64,000 nt of DNA from Dermanyssus gallinae (Eukaryota; Arthropoda; Arachnida; Mesostigmata; Dermanyssidae). Both the position numbers and the translations under genes were made by a program. The DNA lies in the NCBI GenBank assembly GCA_003439945.1, contig QVRM01004780.1:186001-250000 (forward strand). The letters are read 5' to 3'. Every line of letters starts with the position of its first letter. Position 1 is the first letter of the stretch. The notes beneath the pieces were generated by a model that searched no databases, was not told the DNA's origin, and saw nothing but the letters and a program-made list of their open reading frames with translations. Shown here one piece after another: positions 1-9,379 of this stretch.

Positions 1-358
1 GCAATGGGCAAATGCAAGGGTATCAAAAAAAATTGTGAAATTGAGAGTAAGCCAGTCATGTGCAGGTAAATGGAAATCGGCGATGAGTTTCCGATTGAGT
101 TTGGGAAGTATAGATGGAAAGAAAAAGCGGGTAAGGGGCGGTATAAAATGGGTATATGATAATCCAAGAGCGGGTGAGCTATTGGCAAATGCCAGGGCAG
201 GGATTTTGGATACAAGAATGCAAAAAGCTAAATATAAGGAGAGGCAAACTACAGAATGTCGAGTATGTAGGCTTGAAAATGAGTCGATTAAGCATGTTGT
301 TAAAGAGTGTGCAACCTTGGGGGGAAGCAGAGATATAGAGCTATCAAAGTCCTCCTAA
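1..358 (+). pseudogene. C-terminal fragment of a LINE ORF2, sister family of LINE-A
   Basis: The frame is open from the window edge to a TAA at 356-358. It ends in a cysteine/histidine cluster (CRVCRLENESIKHVVKEC) that matches in spacing the C-terminus of LINE-A (CRACDIEEESIKHIVLKC at 56.9 kb). The stretch before it (ELLANARAGILDTR against GLFADCRAGMLNTR) also aligns. It is therefore the tail of a related but distinct LINE polyprotein, 3' to its RT domain. The same fragment in copy 2 (39089-39535) extends further upstream. No RT motifs lie in this part, so identification rests on similarity to LINE-A. Confidence 0.7.
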
Positions 359-801
359 GTATCGGTATTACCAAGAAGAGGTTGTCCCAATGAAGAGCAA
401 ACACTCAGTAGGAATTGAAGTATACATTGATTATATGAATGCGCAGACAGGAGAACAAGATACTTGTATATATGTAAGTTTGCTAACGACAAGAGATTTT
501 TCAAATTTAAATGTATACGTAAGGGATTGTTAGAATGAAGCAGCGAGGCAATAATGCCATCAGGCGTATGTGTATGTCCAGGTAAGGTGTATAAAAGAGA
601 GTCAGTAAAACTTGGACGATAATTTTATAGCCAATGTAAAGTACTTCATATGTTTCAATACTACGTATTTAGAGGATAAGAGGATCATGTCTATTTCAGA
701 ACACCCGACCAAAGCTTAATTATTCTAGATAGTTGACGTTAGATGGAAGGTATTTATTTATGTCCACACCAAAGAAGGGGGCTACTATGTATTGAAAACT
801 A

Positions 802-3719
802 GATTGTAAATATGTGTATTGACGAAGATAAACAATACAATGTGGAGAGCGATCACAATTTGATAACTTTTAGTAATCAGAATAGGCACCCGATATTAAA
901 GAGAAAACAGAACAAAACTACAAAAATATTAGACAAGAGAAATTTTGCAAAAGGGCTAGAACTGTGGAGGGAAACTGGGGTAAGACTACCGTATGAAAAA
1001 AGGTATTAGAACGGCAAAGCAAATCCTAGATAACTCAATTATCAGTTTGGCACCAAGCCACACGATCAACTCTTGGTGGAATGAAGGTTTAAATAGAGGT
1101 TTGCAACAAAGAAGACACCTGTCCAGGCAACATCGAAAGGCGGTTTGCCAAAACGACATGGAGCAAGCAAATAAGCTGTGAAGGGAATACATGGAAGTAA
1201 AAATGAAACTAAGCGAGGATATAGCCAACGCCATAAGATTAGACAAACTTAAAGATTTAAGTAACATAACAAACAATGGTGCAGGGAAGAGGATGACACT
1301 TTTCTGGAAATACATAAAACAGCTGGAGTTGCTGAAATAGCTGGAGATAACGAAAGAGGAAAGCAAAAAGAATACACACAACAAGAGATAAATAAGGCTT
1401 TAAATACTATGTTTGACGCTGCAATAGATGAACTACAAGATCAACAAACACATGTAAGAAGAGCGGATATTGGCTGGAGGACAAGTAAAGAAGAGATCGA
1501 AACGGTTATTAGATCAAAAGACGACAAAACTGCGTGTGGAGAGAATGGGGTATCGCTAAAATTGATTAAGAATATTGGCACACTAATGTACGAATACCTG
1601 GCGGGTGAATTCAACAAGATTCTTGCTGGAGAGGAGATCCCTCAAGAATGGTTAACAGGAAGAGTCGCCTTTATACCAAAGCCAGGGGCGGAAAACACGA
1701 AATTGTTCAATCGCAGACCAATAACGGTAACAAGCGTTCTGTACAGGATATTTGCTGTCATTCATAGAGATATGCTACAGGATATCTCTAAGAATGGCAA
1801 CTTCTTTTCCTTGGCATCTTCTTAAGAGATAAAACTTATAGGACCATGGCAGAGTGGTTTTAGAACAGGCAGGAAAATAGAGGATAGTCTTCCCGTACTA
1901 ACGGAACGTATCAATTGAGCCAGATCTAGAAAACAGAACTTAGTTTCAACATTCCTAGATATCCGACGGGCCTACGATACGGTCGACAGAAACACTCTTT
2001 GGGACAAGATGATAGAAGGTGGATTAGGACAGGAATGGGTCAGTATGTTTAAAGAAATATATGACAGGAGCTACATCTTTGCAAGAACCGGGTCGAACTC
2101 ATCTGATATCTACAGATTAAAGGACTTCGACAAGGATGTCCTTGCTCCGTGTTAACTGTTTTTACTGAACATTGAGGAGGTGGCACGACATAAGTATGCT
2201 TCGAATCTTGGTTTTGAATGGTTTACGCTAGAGGTAATTATATAGTATCCCTTCGACCGTGTGTCCTGTTGTTTTCAGATGACATGGTGATTTTAGCGGA
2301 AGGTGTTGACCAAATGCAAAAAATGCTAACAATATGCGGAGAAACGGCGAAAAATATTAGACAGGAATTCAACGAAAAGAAATGTGCAAATGTAATATTT
2401 TCCGGGGATATCAGAAAAGACAGAAGTTTACCGAAAATAAATGTGCAAATGAAATATTTTCCGGGGATATCAGAGAGATACCGCTACCGATTCAGGGAAA
2501 AGCAACAAAATATAAAAACGCATACAAATATTTGGGGGTTATAATAGAAAACAGTCGAGATATTTTTCACGCTGAGCATGCAATAAGAAGAGAACGAGCT
2601 GAAAATTGACAAATGATTGTATGAAGGCTTTGTGGAGTTGCAACAGATTAATGGTGACTAAAGAGCTTTGGAAAAGCATGTTTGTGCCAACAGTGACATA
2701 CGCTAACGCTATTGTATGTTTAGACGCAAGCATGGTAAGCAGACTGGACACAATACAAGGTGCAGTTGGCCGGCATGCAATGCAATGTAGGTACACATGT
2801 GCAGCACAATTTATCGAACGGGAATTCGGAGTCTCCAGCTTCTGGGCAAGGGAAGCACATGCTAAAATATAGTGCGTAAGCCGTCTAAAAAACATAGCCG
2901 CAAGTGAGGAAGAACAAAACTGGGCGGCCAAACTGCTCACAGCAAAACTGAGCGAAAAAAAATACAAGCTAATGGGATAGGCGTCTAAAATTCCTTGAAC
3001 GCAAATTTAAGTGCAATTCGATGGATTTTGAAGAACACGAGGTGATAACAAATAAACAGATAACCAAAGATGTGAAGAAGAAAATTGACAAAACAGCCGA
3101 AGAAAGGTGGATAGAGAATATGGAGAGAAAGACATCCTTGCAATTGTACAGGCAACAAAAAAAAGGAATACGGCCGAAAATACATCATTTATTCGAACTC
3201 GCAAGCGTCCGGGCTGTTCGCTGACTGTAGGGTATGCTCAACACCCGACTGCTGGCGGCCAGATACTCGGAAATTGAGACCGTTCGGTGTAGAGCGTGTG
3301 ATATAGAAGAAGAATCCATCAAACATATCGTGCTGAAGTGCGAGGAGAAGTAGGAGGAGTGAGAACAGTGTCCCTAGCTGAGGCATTAGGTTTCGGTGAT
3401 ACACCATTATGGCAAGAGATAAATGAAGCCAAACGCAGGCTAGGGAAATGGCACAGATTATAAGGAACCATGGCAAGACGCCCCGCTAAAACAAACTATT
3501 GTGCAATTAGGTAGTAATATAACCATCGTGATAATCCAATTAATATTTTGAATGCACGACAGACGAGGATATTTGTTAAAATACATATAATTATACCATT
3601 GTAATAATATACAACTATATACGAAGCCAGCAGCACGCTGTATGACATACTACACAGCGAGCGCATCTGATTCCAAATATATTCCATAAGGAATGGTAAA
3701 TAAAACTCATATATATATA
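802..3719 (+). mobile_element. LINE-A, 5'-truncated and decayed copy (duplication copy 1)
   Basis: The fragment begins inside the endonuclease domain (MCIDEDKQYNVESDHNL, including the SDH motif) and runs through the RT domain to the 3' end 'aataaaactcatatatatat', colinear with the full-length element at 47029-57345. Recognisable RT blocks are the PKPGAENTK/RRPIT finger at about 1675-1725, 'TFLDIRRAYDTVD' at about 1950, RQGCP at about 2130 and the catalytic motif at about 2270. That motif reads FSDD here instead of FADD. Stops and frameshifts break it, most of them shared with 39979-42928. A 59-bp tandem duplication at 2381-2498 shifts the frame. The element is dead. Confidence 0.9.
2381..2498 (+). 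repeat. 59-bp tandem duplication inside LINE-A
   Basis: The stretch starting 'aatgtgcaaatg' at 2381 recurs at 2440, each followed by 'tattttccggggatatcaga'. The full-length element at 56.06 kb has it once. 59 is not a multiple of 3, so the duplication shifts the frame. The same duplication is at 41584/41643, so it predates the segmental duplication. Confidence 0.85.
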
Positions 3720-3788
3720 GAGTTTGTCAACCGTCATAGAATATTAACACACAAATTCGTGCCTACAATATTAAACTGAAGGTATATA

Positions 3789-4560
3789 CAGGGTGCGGCA
3801 GATAAATCCGCACAACTTTTGGCGGGCTACCCTGCATAGACGAAATGCGTTAATTCAGTTCGGTTTGCGTGAGCAGACAGCCCACTCACAGTAGAGCAAA
3901 AACACATTGCCGTCATGGACAACCGCCGCAACCTAGGTCCAGAATATGATAAAAAAACAACCGTTATCCAATTGCTTCGTGCCGGACATCGACCAGCCGA
4001 AATCATCAACATCACTGGATTTAAAGGAAGAACGGTCTACGACATTGCTCGACGCTAAAGAGATGCAGAAGAAACAGGGCTAGGTGGTGCAATACATGGA
4101 AAGAAGATTCACGACCGCCGACGAGAAGTGAGGACGCAAAAAGTAATCAAAATCGTGCAAAAATGCCTTTTTAAGGATCCAAGTCTATCGATGCGCCGTT
4201 TAGCGATCAAATTCAATATAAGTGATCGTTCTATGCGTCGGATTATCAACGAAGAACTGCGCTACAAGTCTTACACGCTCAAAGTCAGACAGATGTTATC
4301 TCAGGCCCCGAAAAACAAGAGGATGACTTGCTGCTATCTCATCCTCACGTTTTTGAGACACGAAACGGCGGCATTTTCGATTCTTCTCGAAACGAAAAAA
4401 TCTTCACCGTTGACCAAAAACATAACCCGAGCGGCTATCTCTGGCGGTTCAGCGCGGCAATGCGGCAGCAATTATGGGCACAATGAGGGGCTGCCTCGAG
4501 GATAAGCTCGATTGGTAGCACCCCTTACAAGCCCAAGAGTAGTTAGACATTCATATTCCA
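3789..4560 (+). mobile_element. Tc1/mariner-type DNA transposon relic (copy 1)
   Basis: The left end 'cagggtgcggcagataaatc' follows a TATA stretch, as expected for TA-targeting transposons. An ATG at 3915 opens a transposase frame with a helix-turn-helix region (VIQLLRAGHRPAEIINITGF, then GRTVYDIARR), broken by TAA at 4056-4058. The second HTH half continues at 4128 (SMRRLAIKFNISDRSMRRII). Around 4390 a different frame carries NEKIFTVDQ, the surroundings of the first catalytic aspartate of mariner transposases. The usual SDEK is here RNEK, so that aspartate appears lost. No matching right terminal repeat was found and the C-terminal half is deleted, so the right boundary is approximate. Orthologous copy at 43001-43775. 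Confidence 0.75.
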
Positions 4561-4734
4561 CTGTAACTTCAAAATGAAATAAAACATACCCGAGAAATGA
4601 CCGGTGGCTCACAAAAGACACTGAGAATGTATCAATCGTGCATAGAATCAAATCAGAATCCTGCCTGTGTGCACGTCCTAAGTGTTGTGTTGAGTGGAGG
4701 AGACGCGATGCCCCCACACTTTGTTAAAAACAAA

Positions 4735-4819
4735 TGAGCAACGGTGGGACTCGAACACGCGCACCTATGTGTCTCCTCCGGTCGCGAGGCACAGGCGAAT
4801 GCACCACGCTACCGGGCTC
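4735..4819 (-). repeat. tRNA-derived SINE head (copy 1)
   Basis: Read on the minus strand, the segment has a pol III A-box-like stretch (GGTAGCGTGGTGC) and a B-box-like stretch (GTTCGAGTCCC) about 45 bases apart. GAGC and GCTC at the ends could pair as part of an acceptor stem. A SINE-like unique tail may run on toward 4620. The anticodon arm pairs poorly, so this is a tRNA-derived element or pseudogene rather than a functional tRNA. The copy at 43949-44033 has the better B box (GGTTCGAGTCT). Confidence 0.6.
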
Positions 4820-4937
4820 GACTGAACTGAAGGTAGAAATGCACATACAAGTGAATGATTTATAGAATTATTTATGTTTGGGTAACAAAATGTGTACAAG
4901 TAGATGTATATATGTAGCGAATGTGTGTATAACTGAC

Positions 4938-5166
4938 CTGAAAACATATGGGCCAAGTTCTTGTAGAGCGGGTGGTTTTCCCATTAGTAAATCGTCATAA
5001 TTGGTTAAATTAAATGCGTGGAGAGTCCAGAACGTATATATAGGGCTGGTAAATATCATTGCTACTGTAGATTTTTCCAGCAGAGGCTTAGGACGTTGCT
5101 GTGATATTTTGTTCATTGTCCAAACGAGTAGACCAACATCTACAAGAATTAGAATGACAACAGCAG
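4938..5166 (-). CDS. CD36/SCARB-type scavenger receptor exon, N-terminal membrane segment (tandem paralogue)
   Basis: This is a 229-nt exon. A strong acceptor (pyrimidine-rich 'tattttttgttgcag') precedes it and a donor (cag|gtcagt) follows. It encodes a hydrophobic segment (AVVILILVDVGLLVW), then STVAMIFTSP, the conserved N-proximal block HAFNLTNYDDLL and LQELGPYVFR. This is the order of the CD36 family N-terminus: membrane helix, F-D/N-x-TNP-like block, GPY-x-F/Y. CD36 proteins bind lipids, lipoproteins and pathogens at the cell surface. The duplicate at 44152-44380 has the same length and splice sites. The remaining exons of this second gene would lie left of the window, because the strand runs toward lower coordinates. 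The open frame continues upstream to a TAA at 5222-5224, so the true 5' boundary could be farther out. No ATG was found. Confidence 0.85.
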
Positions 5167-5252
5167 CTGCAACAAAAAATACGCAAGGAAGACAGTCATT
5201 TCTCCAATCTACTGACAAACTTTAAGATGCACTGAACCTAATCGATTGAAAG

Positions 5253-5345
5253 TAATAATAATAATAAAAAAAAAAAAATAATAATAATAATAATAATTAT
5301 TATAATAATAATAATAATAATTAAACTACACATTAATAATAATTC
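5253..5345 (+). repeat. AAT-rich microsatellite at the 5' side of the R4/Dong-like insertion
   Basis: Interrupted (AAT)n and poly-A tract between the duplicated spacer and the start of LINE coding sequence. A 9-bp word 'ctacacatt' occurs twice at its end. The empty site in copy 2 (about 44467-44490) is only a short 'aaaaataatattaataataaaa'. Confidence 0.85.
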
Positions 5346-6467
5346 AACTACACATTGCGCGCCTCACCGACAAGCCAATGTCCCGACGCCCTGCAAGCGT
5401 ATGATGACTCTACGAGAGACATACTGAGTGAAGTCCTTAACATCGATTTCACGGACGATACGTGGCGAAGAGCAAGCCTCCCCATAAGAGAAGGTGGACT
5501 GGGTGTTCGATCGGCAGTAGAATTGGCACTCATATGTTACGCAGCGTCTGTGCTAGAATTCAGCCCGCTGGCAGAGGCGCTCGTCGACCCGAGTGCTCAC
5601 CACCGGCTGCACATAGCTAATCAGGAGGCAGAGTCACTTTTCAAGCTGAAGTTGGATCCAGGTCCTTGGGAGAAACGTGTAACGCAGAGAGTGCTTGATA
5701 AATACAGATGTAAAGTTATAGCCCGTGAGATCACCGAAAGCCTTGAGTCTTCTACGGAGAAGGCAGTCTTCTTGGCCGCACGAGACACCTTCAGCGGTGG
5801 ATTCCTTAGGGCTCTCCCGTCGCCACAGCTCGGCACCATGCTGGACAACGTCTCATTCCGCATGGTGTTGGCTCTCAGAATCGGCGGGTCGATATGCGAA
5901 CCACACATTTGCAAGGCCTGTGGAAAACCAGTAGAGAAGAATGGCCTTCACCCGTTGAGCTGCATCAAAAGCCAAGGTCGGGCTCCGAGGCACACAGAAA
6001 TAAATGTAGTGATTCAAAGAGCTCTCCGAAGGGCGGGAATACCTAGCATGCTGGAACCCAGACTAGGACTTCATGACGATAAAAGGCCCGACGGTGTCAC
6101 TATTCCGCCGTGGAAAAAAGGCAAATGCCTAGAAAAAAGGGATAGGTGGCCGAACACGCAGAGAAAGAAAGGTGGCGTAAATACACAGAGTTAGAGTCAA
6201 GATACAATTTCGTGCCGATTGCAATGGAGACAATGGGCCCAGTCAGCAGAAGAACAAGGACATTTATTAAAGACTTAAGTGATCGAATACAAGCAAACAC
6301 CGGAGATGCACGCGAAGGCGACTTTCTGAGGCAGCTGCTTTCATTGGCAGTTTGCAGAGGAAACGCCACGTCGATATTAGGTGCGATGGGCTGACGACAG
6401 CAATAAAGAAACTATAAAATAATGAGGATACACATTCACACCTCACAACTGTATTGCTCTAAGACAT
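5346..6467 (+). mobile_element. 5'-truncated R4/Dong-like LINE, RT C-terminus plus nuclease-like domain
   Basis: The frame from about 5355 to 6110 carries a post-RT region (LPIREGGLGVRSAVELAL) and a Cys/His knuckle (CKACGKPVEKNGLHPLSC). It then has RHTEINVVIQRAL, EPRLGLHDDKRPDG and, after a frame change and a loss of about 25 codons near 6120-6150, a final block (FVPIAMETMGP, then CRGNATSILGAMG, stop at about 6394). A knuckle followed by RH-x-N, PD and a WD block resembles the restriction-like endonuclease of R2/R4-type LINEs. The element lies within an AAT microsatellite, which suits the TAA-repeat targeting known for Dong of the R4 clade. The clade call is inference. The insertion is absent from copy 2, so it postdates the duplication. 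A second member is at 26446-28307. Confidence 0.7.
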
Positions 6468-6534
6468 TAAATAAATAATAATAATAATAAAAATAGTAAT
6501 AATAATAATAATAATTATAACAATAATAATAATG

Positions 6535-6607
<73 letters not shown>
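6468..6607 (+). repeat. (AAT)n microsatellite at the 3' end of the R4/Dong-like LINE
   Basis: Long, nearly pure AAT tract, with small interruptions at its start, directly following the element's 3' UTR ('gcaataaagaaactataaaa'). It rejoins the duplicated block at 'acgcgagctagcagcgac', which in copy 2 follows a very short AAT stretch near 44490. Confidence 0.9.
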
Positions 6608-6609
<2 letters not shown>

Positions 6610-7510
6610 CGCGAGCTAGCAGCGACTATAAAATTCGGTATTCGGTGGTGTAATAAGATAGGACTTCACCAGAACCGTATTGCGTCGGCTAGACCTTTGG
6701 TCTTCTATGTGTTTTCGTTTTAACGGCCGCGGGCATCATGTTTTTTTGTTAGGAGACCAACGAGGAAATGCGGTTCGCGACACCACGGCAGGAAAGCTCC
6801 GCACTGCAAATGTGGGTCGTTCAAACACAGACTCTCACGTACAGAGCCAATAAAGGAGTGAAGCTGTCGAAAAAATGCTCGTTAGTGTCTTGTTGTAGTA
6901 TAGCATGTGGCATTGGGTCACTTACTTAGCATAATTATTTGCGCAATGCTTGGCTTCATCATTACATAAACTGTAAGCGCGGCGGGTGACGACAACACAC
7001 GGGTGAGAGCGCACAAACGACTAGAGACCGTTTAAATATTAGCGTTCTGCTAAACATCGTTGTCGCAAACAAAATAGTGCCATAACATTTTCTCATATCA
7101 TTCAAAATATCCGGCCCCGACTTCTCGTGAAAAAAGACGACGTCTACGTTCATCTTTCTTGGCAACACTTTTCTCATTGTCTACTAAAGTTGCCTGGCAG
7201 AAAAGTTCGAACAAAAGTATTTGTTGTCTTAGGTGGTAGTGTTGATTAGAGTCCATGGACTCGTGTGGCGTTTTGGGCTGCTTCTCTAGACATTCTACTA
7301 GCTGCTTCAAAAAGGCCACACATTGCTATAAACATTTTTTTTCGGTTTTGTTTTGGGGTGAGGGTGAAATTACTACAATTTGTGACACTAGTGTTTTTAC
7401 CCGATATACACACATACAATGTGCTGTTGCAAGACAACCAGTCCTTCTCTACAGAAACTAAGCATACCGTCGTCTTCGTGAGAAAATTCTGCTTCCTCTG
7501 AAGAACATAT

Positions 7511-7745
7511 AAGGCCGGTCAGAAGATGTGACATGGCCGCTTAGAAGGAAATTCGCAAAAAATGAACAGCGCGCATTGCCATAATTTAGGTACCAGAATG
7601 ATATGTATGTTCAAGTGCATATGCTTTTGACCGCTGTGAGGCATGGGCTTATAATTTTGAGGTATTTAGCGTGAAAGCTAATAGAGCACTTCCATTTTTG
7701 CAAATTTCCTTCTAAGCGGCCATGTCACACCTTCTGACCGGCCTT
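7511..7745. mobile_element. Fold-back/MITE-like element, internally deleted (copy 1)
   Basis: Terminal inverted repeats of about 54 bp: 7511 starts 'aaggccggtcagaag' and 7731-7745 is its reverse complement 'cttctgaccggcctt', with further pairing through 'gccgcttagaaggaaatt'. 'atat' flanks both ends. There is no coding capacity. Copy 2 (45383-45928) is more than twice as long and has extended inverted arms. Copy 1 lacks most of the left arm beyond 'gcaaaaaatgaa'. Confidence 0.8.
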
Positions 7746-8017
7746 ATATATTCTTCGTTTCGTAGACAACATTCTTTCGGTAGCTCCACAAAAAAAGTCG
7801 AAGCTAAATCGGGCGATCGAGGTGGCAAAGCGATCGACCCATCTCTCCCCGACGCCGCGGCCGATCCACCGATTCTCGAATATCTCGTTTAGGTGTTCCC
7901 AAACCGTCTCTCCGTGGTTCTCAGTCTGTCTATCAAATGGATTAATTGAATGCATTGTTTATAACCAATATTTGGTTTATGCACATGTGTTACAGCTTTC
8001 CTAACTAACGTCCACCA

Positions 8018-8329
8018 TCAGCGATATTGCTTTTGTACATTGTTGGAGATGATACAGATCGCATAATTTTCCGCATGGGTTGCATTCAAACTCGGTTGAT
8101 ACCTCATGCACCCATTTCGTATACATATCTTTATATGAAATCCATGCATTGCAAACCCAGTAACAAAGGATCTGTTTCTACAACATGGGCTCTTCCAGGA
8201 GTCTGTAATCATCGCTCTAGTTTCATAAAAACGCCAATCAACATCCGCAAATTTATACTTCCATTCGGCAAGATGATTCTCAAAGGCCTCCGTTCTCGGT
8301 AAAGCATACGTTGCTCTAAGATCCTCCAC
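8018..8329 (-). other. Unidentified open frame, also present in copy 2
   Basis: An open minus-strand frame (ALPRTEAFENHLAEWKYKF, VDWRFYETRAM, SFVTGFAMH) recurs at 46195-46530 with substitutions and a frame change near the C-terminus. I do not recognise it. It may be an exon, an old transposon piece or chance. Preservation across two duplicates is weak evidence because the whole block is similar. Confidence 0.25.
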
Positions 8330-8399
8330 AAAAAGTGGTCAAGTCGAATCAAGTCGATTAATTCTATTAAACAACGCGCCGGCGTAGGGGCGCCTGAAT

Positions 8400-8967
8400 C
8401 ACATGATGGCTATTCCGCTGCTTGCTCGTATGAGCCCCCCCCCCAAGGATTCGAATTTTGTTGAACCATGAAAGGGGAGTTCCGTGCTCTACCGGCTCAT
8501 GGTCTCCGAACCCGGGGAGATGCGTCGAGCTCCTTAACCTGAGGGCTGGTTTGCGTTGGCCTCTTGCGGGGCACCCTTGTCTCGGCTGTTTGCCGACCGC
8601 GCGTGTGCAAAGCGGTTTCGGCGCAAGTTCTCTAAGCAAACCTTCCCCCTTATGATGCATATAGTGCTATGAAGTCTGCTGTTGAGGCTAGGAGGCGCCT
8701 GCGCCCCACACAAAACATTGCCTGTCCCGGGGAGAATTCGAGCCAAGACGTGGGAAACCTTTGCCACATTGCGAGGGACACGGTCATGCGCGTTGCCCCG
8801 GTCAGGCCGGTGTCCAGGATCACACCTAAGTAGTGAGCTTACGTTTTCATGCAAATCGGATATCAAGTTAGCTCCAGAGCAAAAGGTTTCTCTGTCGGCC
8901 AGTGAGGAACAAGACCTCCGTCTTCTGAGGGGCAAGCTGGAGGTGATTCTGCACCATCCACCTACAA
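8400..8967 (-). mobile_element. R1-like LINE fragment, RT thumb region (copy 1)
   Basis: The minus strand in broken frames gives a post-catalytic RT region. The clearer version is in copy 2 at 46400-47023 (RWMVQNHLQLAPQKTEALFLTG), where it continues across the LINE-A insertion into a definite R1-like RT at 57351-58560. In copy 1 several substitutions blur the reading. Homology with copy 2 stops at 8967. Confidence 0.55.
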
Positions 8968-9379
8968 AATACACCAGTGAGCAGGCCTGTAAACTGAAAG
9001 CAGCTACGGCAAAAGAAATCCTCCAGGAGAAACAAAACAAAGTGCAAAGATAAACAGACACAACTGCTGCTTTAACCCGAAAGCAGCCATAGAAAAGTGC
9101 GGCTTAAAGAAAATGGGCTTGCAGGTGTTGGGCAATTTCGGGAACCTTTGGGTGGTCACAGCCATTTTGTCTGAAAGGGCACTCGCCATTTCTTCTGATA
9201 GTTCATAGTACTGTTCTATGAAGATCTGGGCTATCAGAGAATGAAGGTTAAGGCGAGAGGTGCGGTTAGTGGGTATGGGTCTCAACGGAGTAACACCCAA
9301 TTGTTGAGGTCGTCTCCCACACTGCTAGAGAAAGAGACTCGTAGCGATAGTGCGTAACTGCATTTAGTACCTCCTCCAC
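8968..9379. other. No recognisable gene
   Basis: Unique sequence right of the duplication edge. Short open frames on both strands show no family motif. Confidence 0.5.

Larger units (their letters stand above)
1..8967. repeat. Segmental duplication, copy 1 (left end outside window)
   Basis: This block is almost identical by eye to 39178-47022 in the same orientation and order: LINE C-terminal fragment, truncated LINE-A, Tc1/mariner relic, tRNA-derived SINE, CD36-type exon, fold-back element, R1-like fragment. Even decay mutations are shared, for example the stop created at the 'aagctgtgaaggg' site in LINE-A, so the repeats had decayed before the block was copied. Copy 1 differs by a 1.35 kb LINE insertion at 5253-6607, by losses inside two inverted repeats, and by a replaced stretch near 8310-8460. 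Homology ends at 8967, in 'ccatccaccta'. The left end lies outside the window. Spacers 359-800, 6608-7510 and 7746-8400 belong to the block and show no gene I can name. Confidence 0.95.

Noticed and set aside
986..1384. Minus-strand open frames lying over LINE-A (986-1384, 2539-2967, 40095-40460, 49931-50368)
   Set aside because: Antisense shadows of the AT-rich LINE coding strand; low-complexity Ser/Leu composition and no motifs.
4735..4819. Functional tRNA gene
   Set aside because: The anticodon arm pairs poorly and it sits in a longer repeated unit. A tRNA-derived SINE is the better reading.
4868..5218. Taking 5218 as the start codon of the CD36-type protein
   Set aside because: The codon is TTG, an in-frame TAA lies just upstream, and the duplicate has a TGA in this stretch. 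A strong splice acceptor at 5167 explains the exon better.
6532..6723. Open frame of poly-isoleucine
   Set aside because: It is the translation of the AAT microsatellite.
8018..8329. TRAF-type RING protein exon, suggested by FVTGF and a later Cys cluster in copy 2
   Set aside because: Cysteine spacing is not a RING and the similarity is only a few residues.
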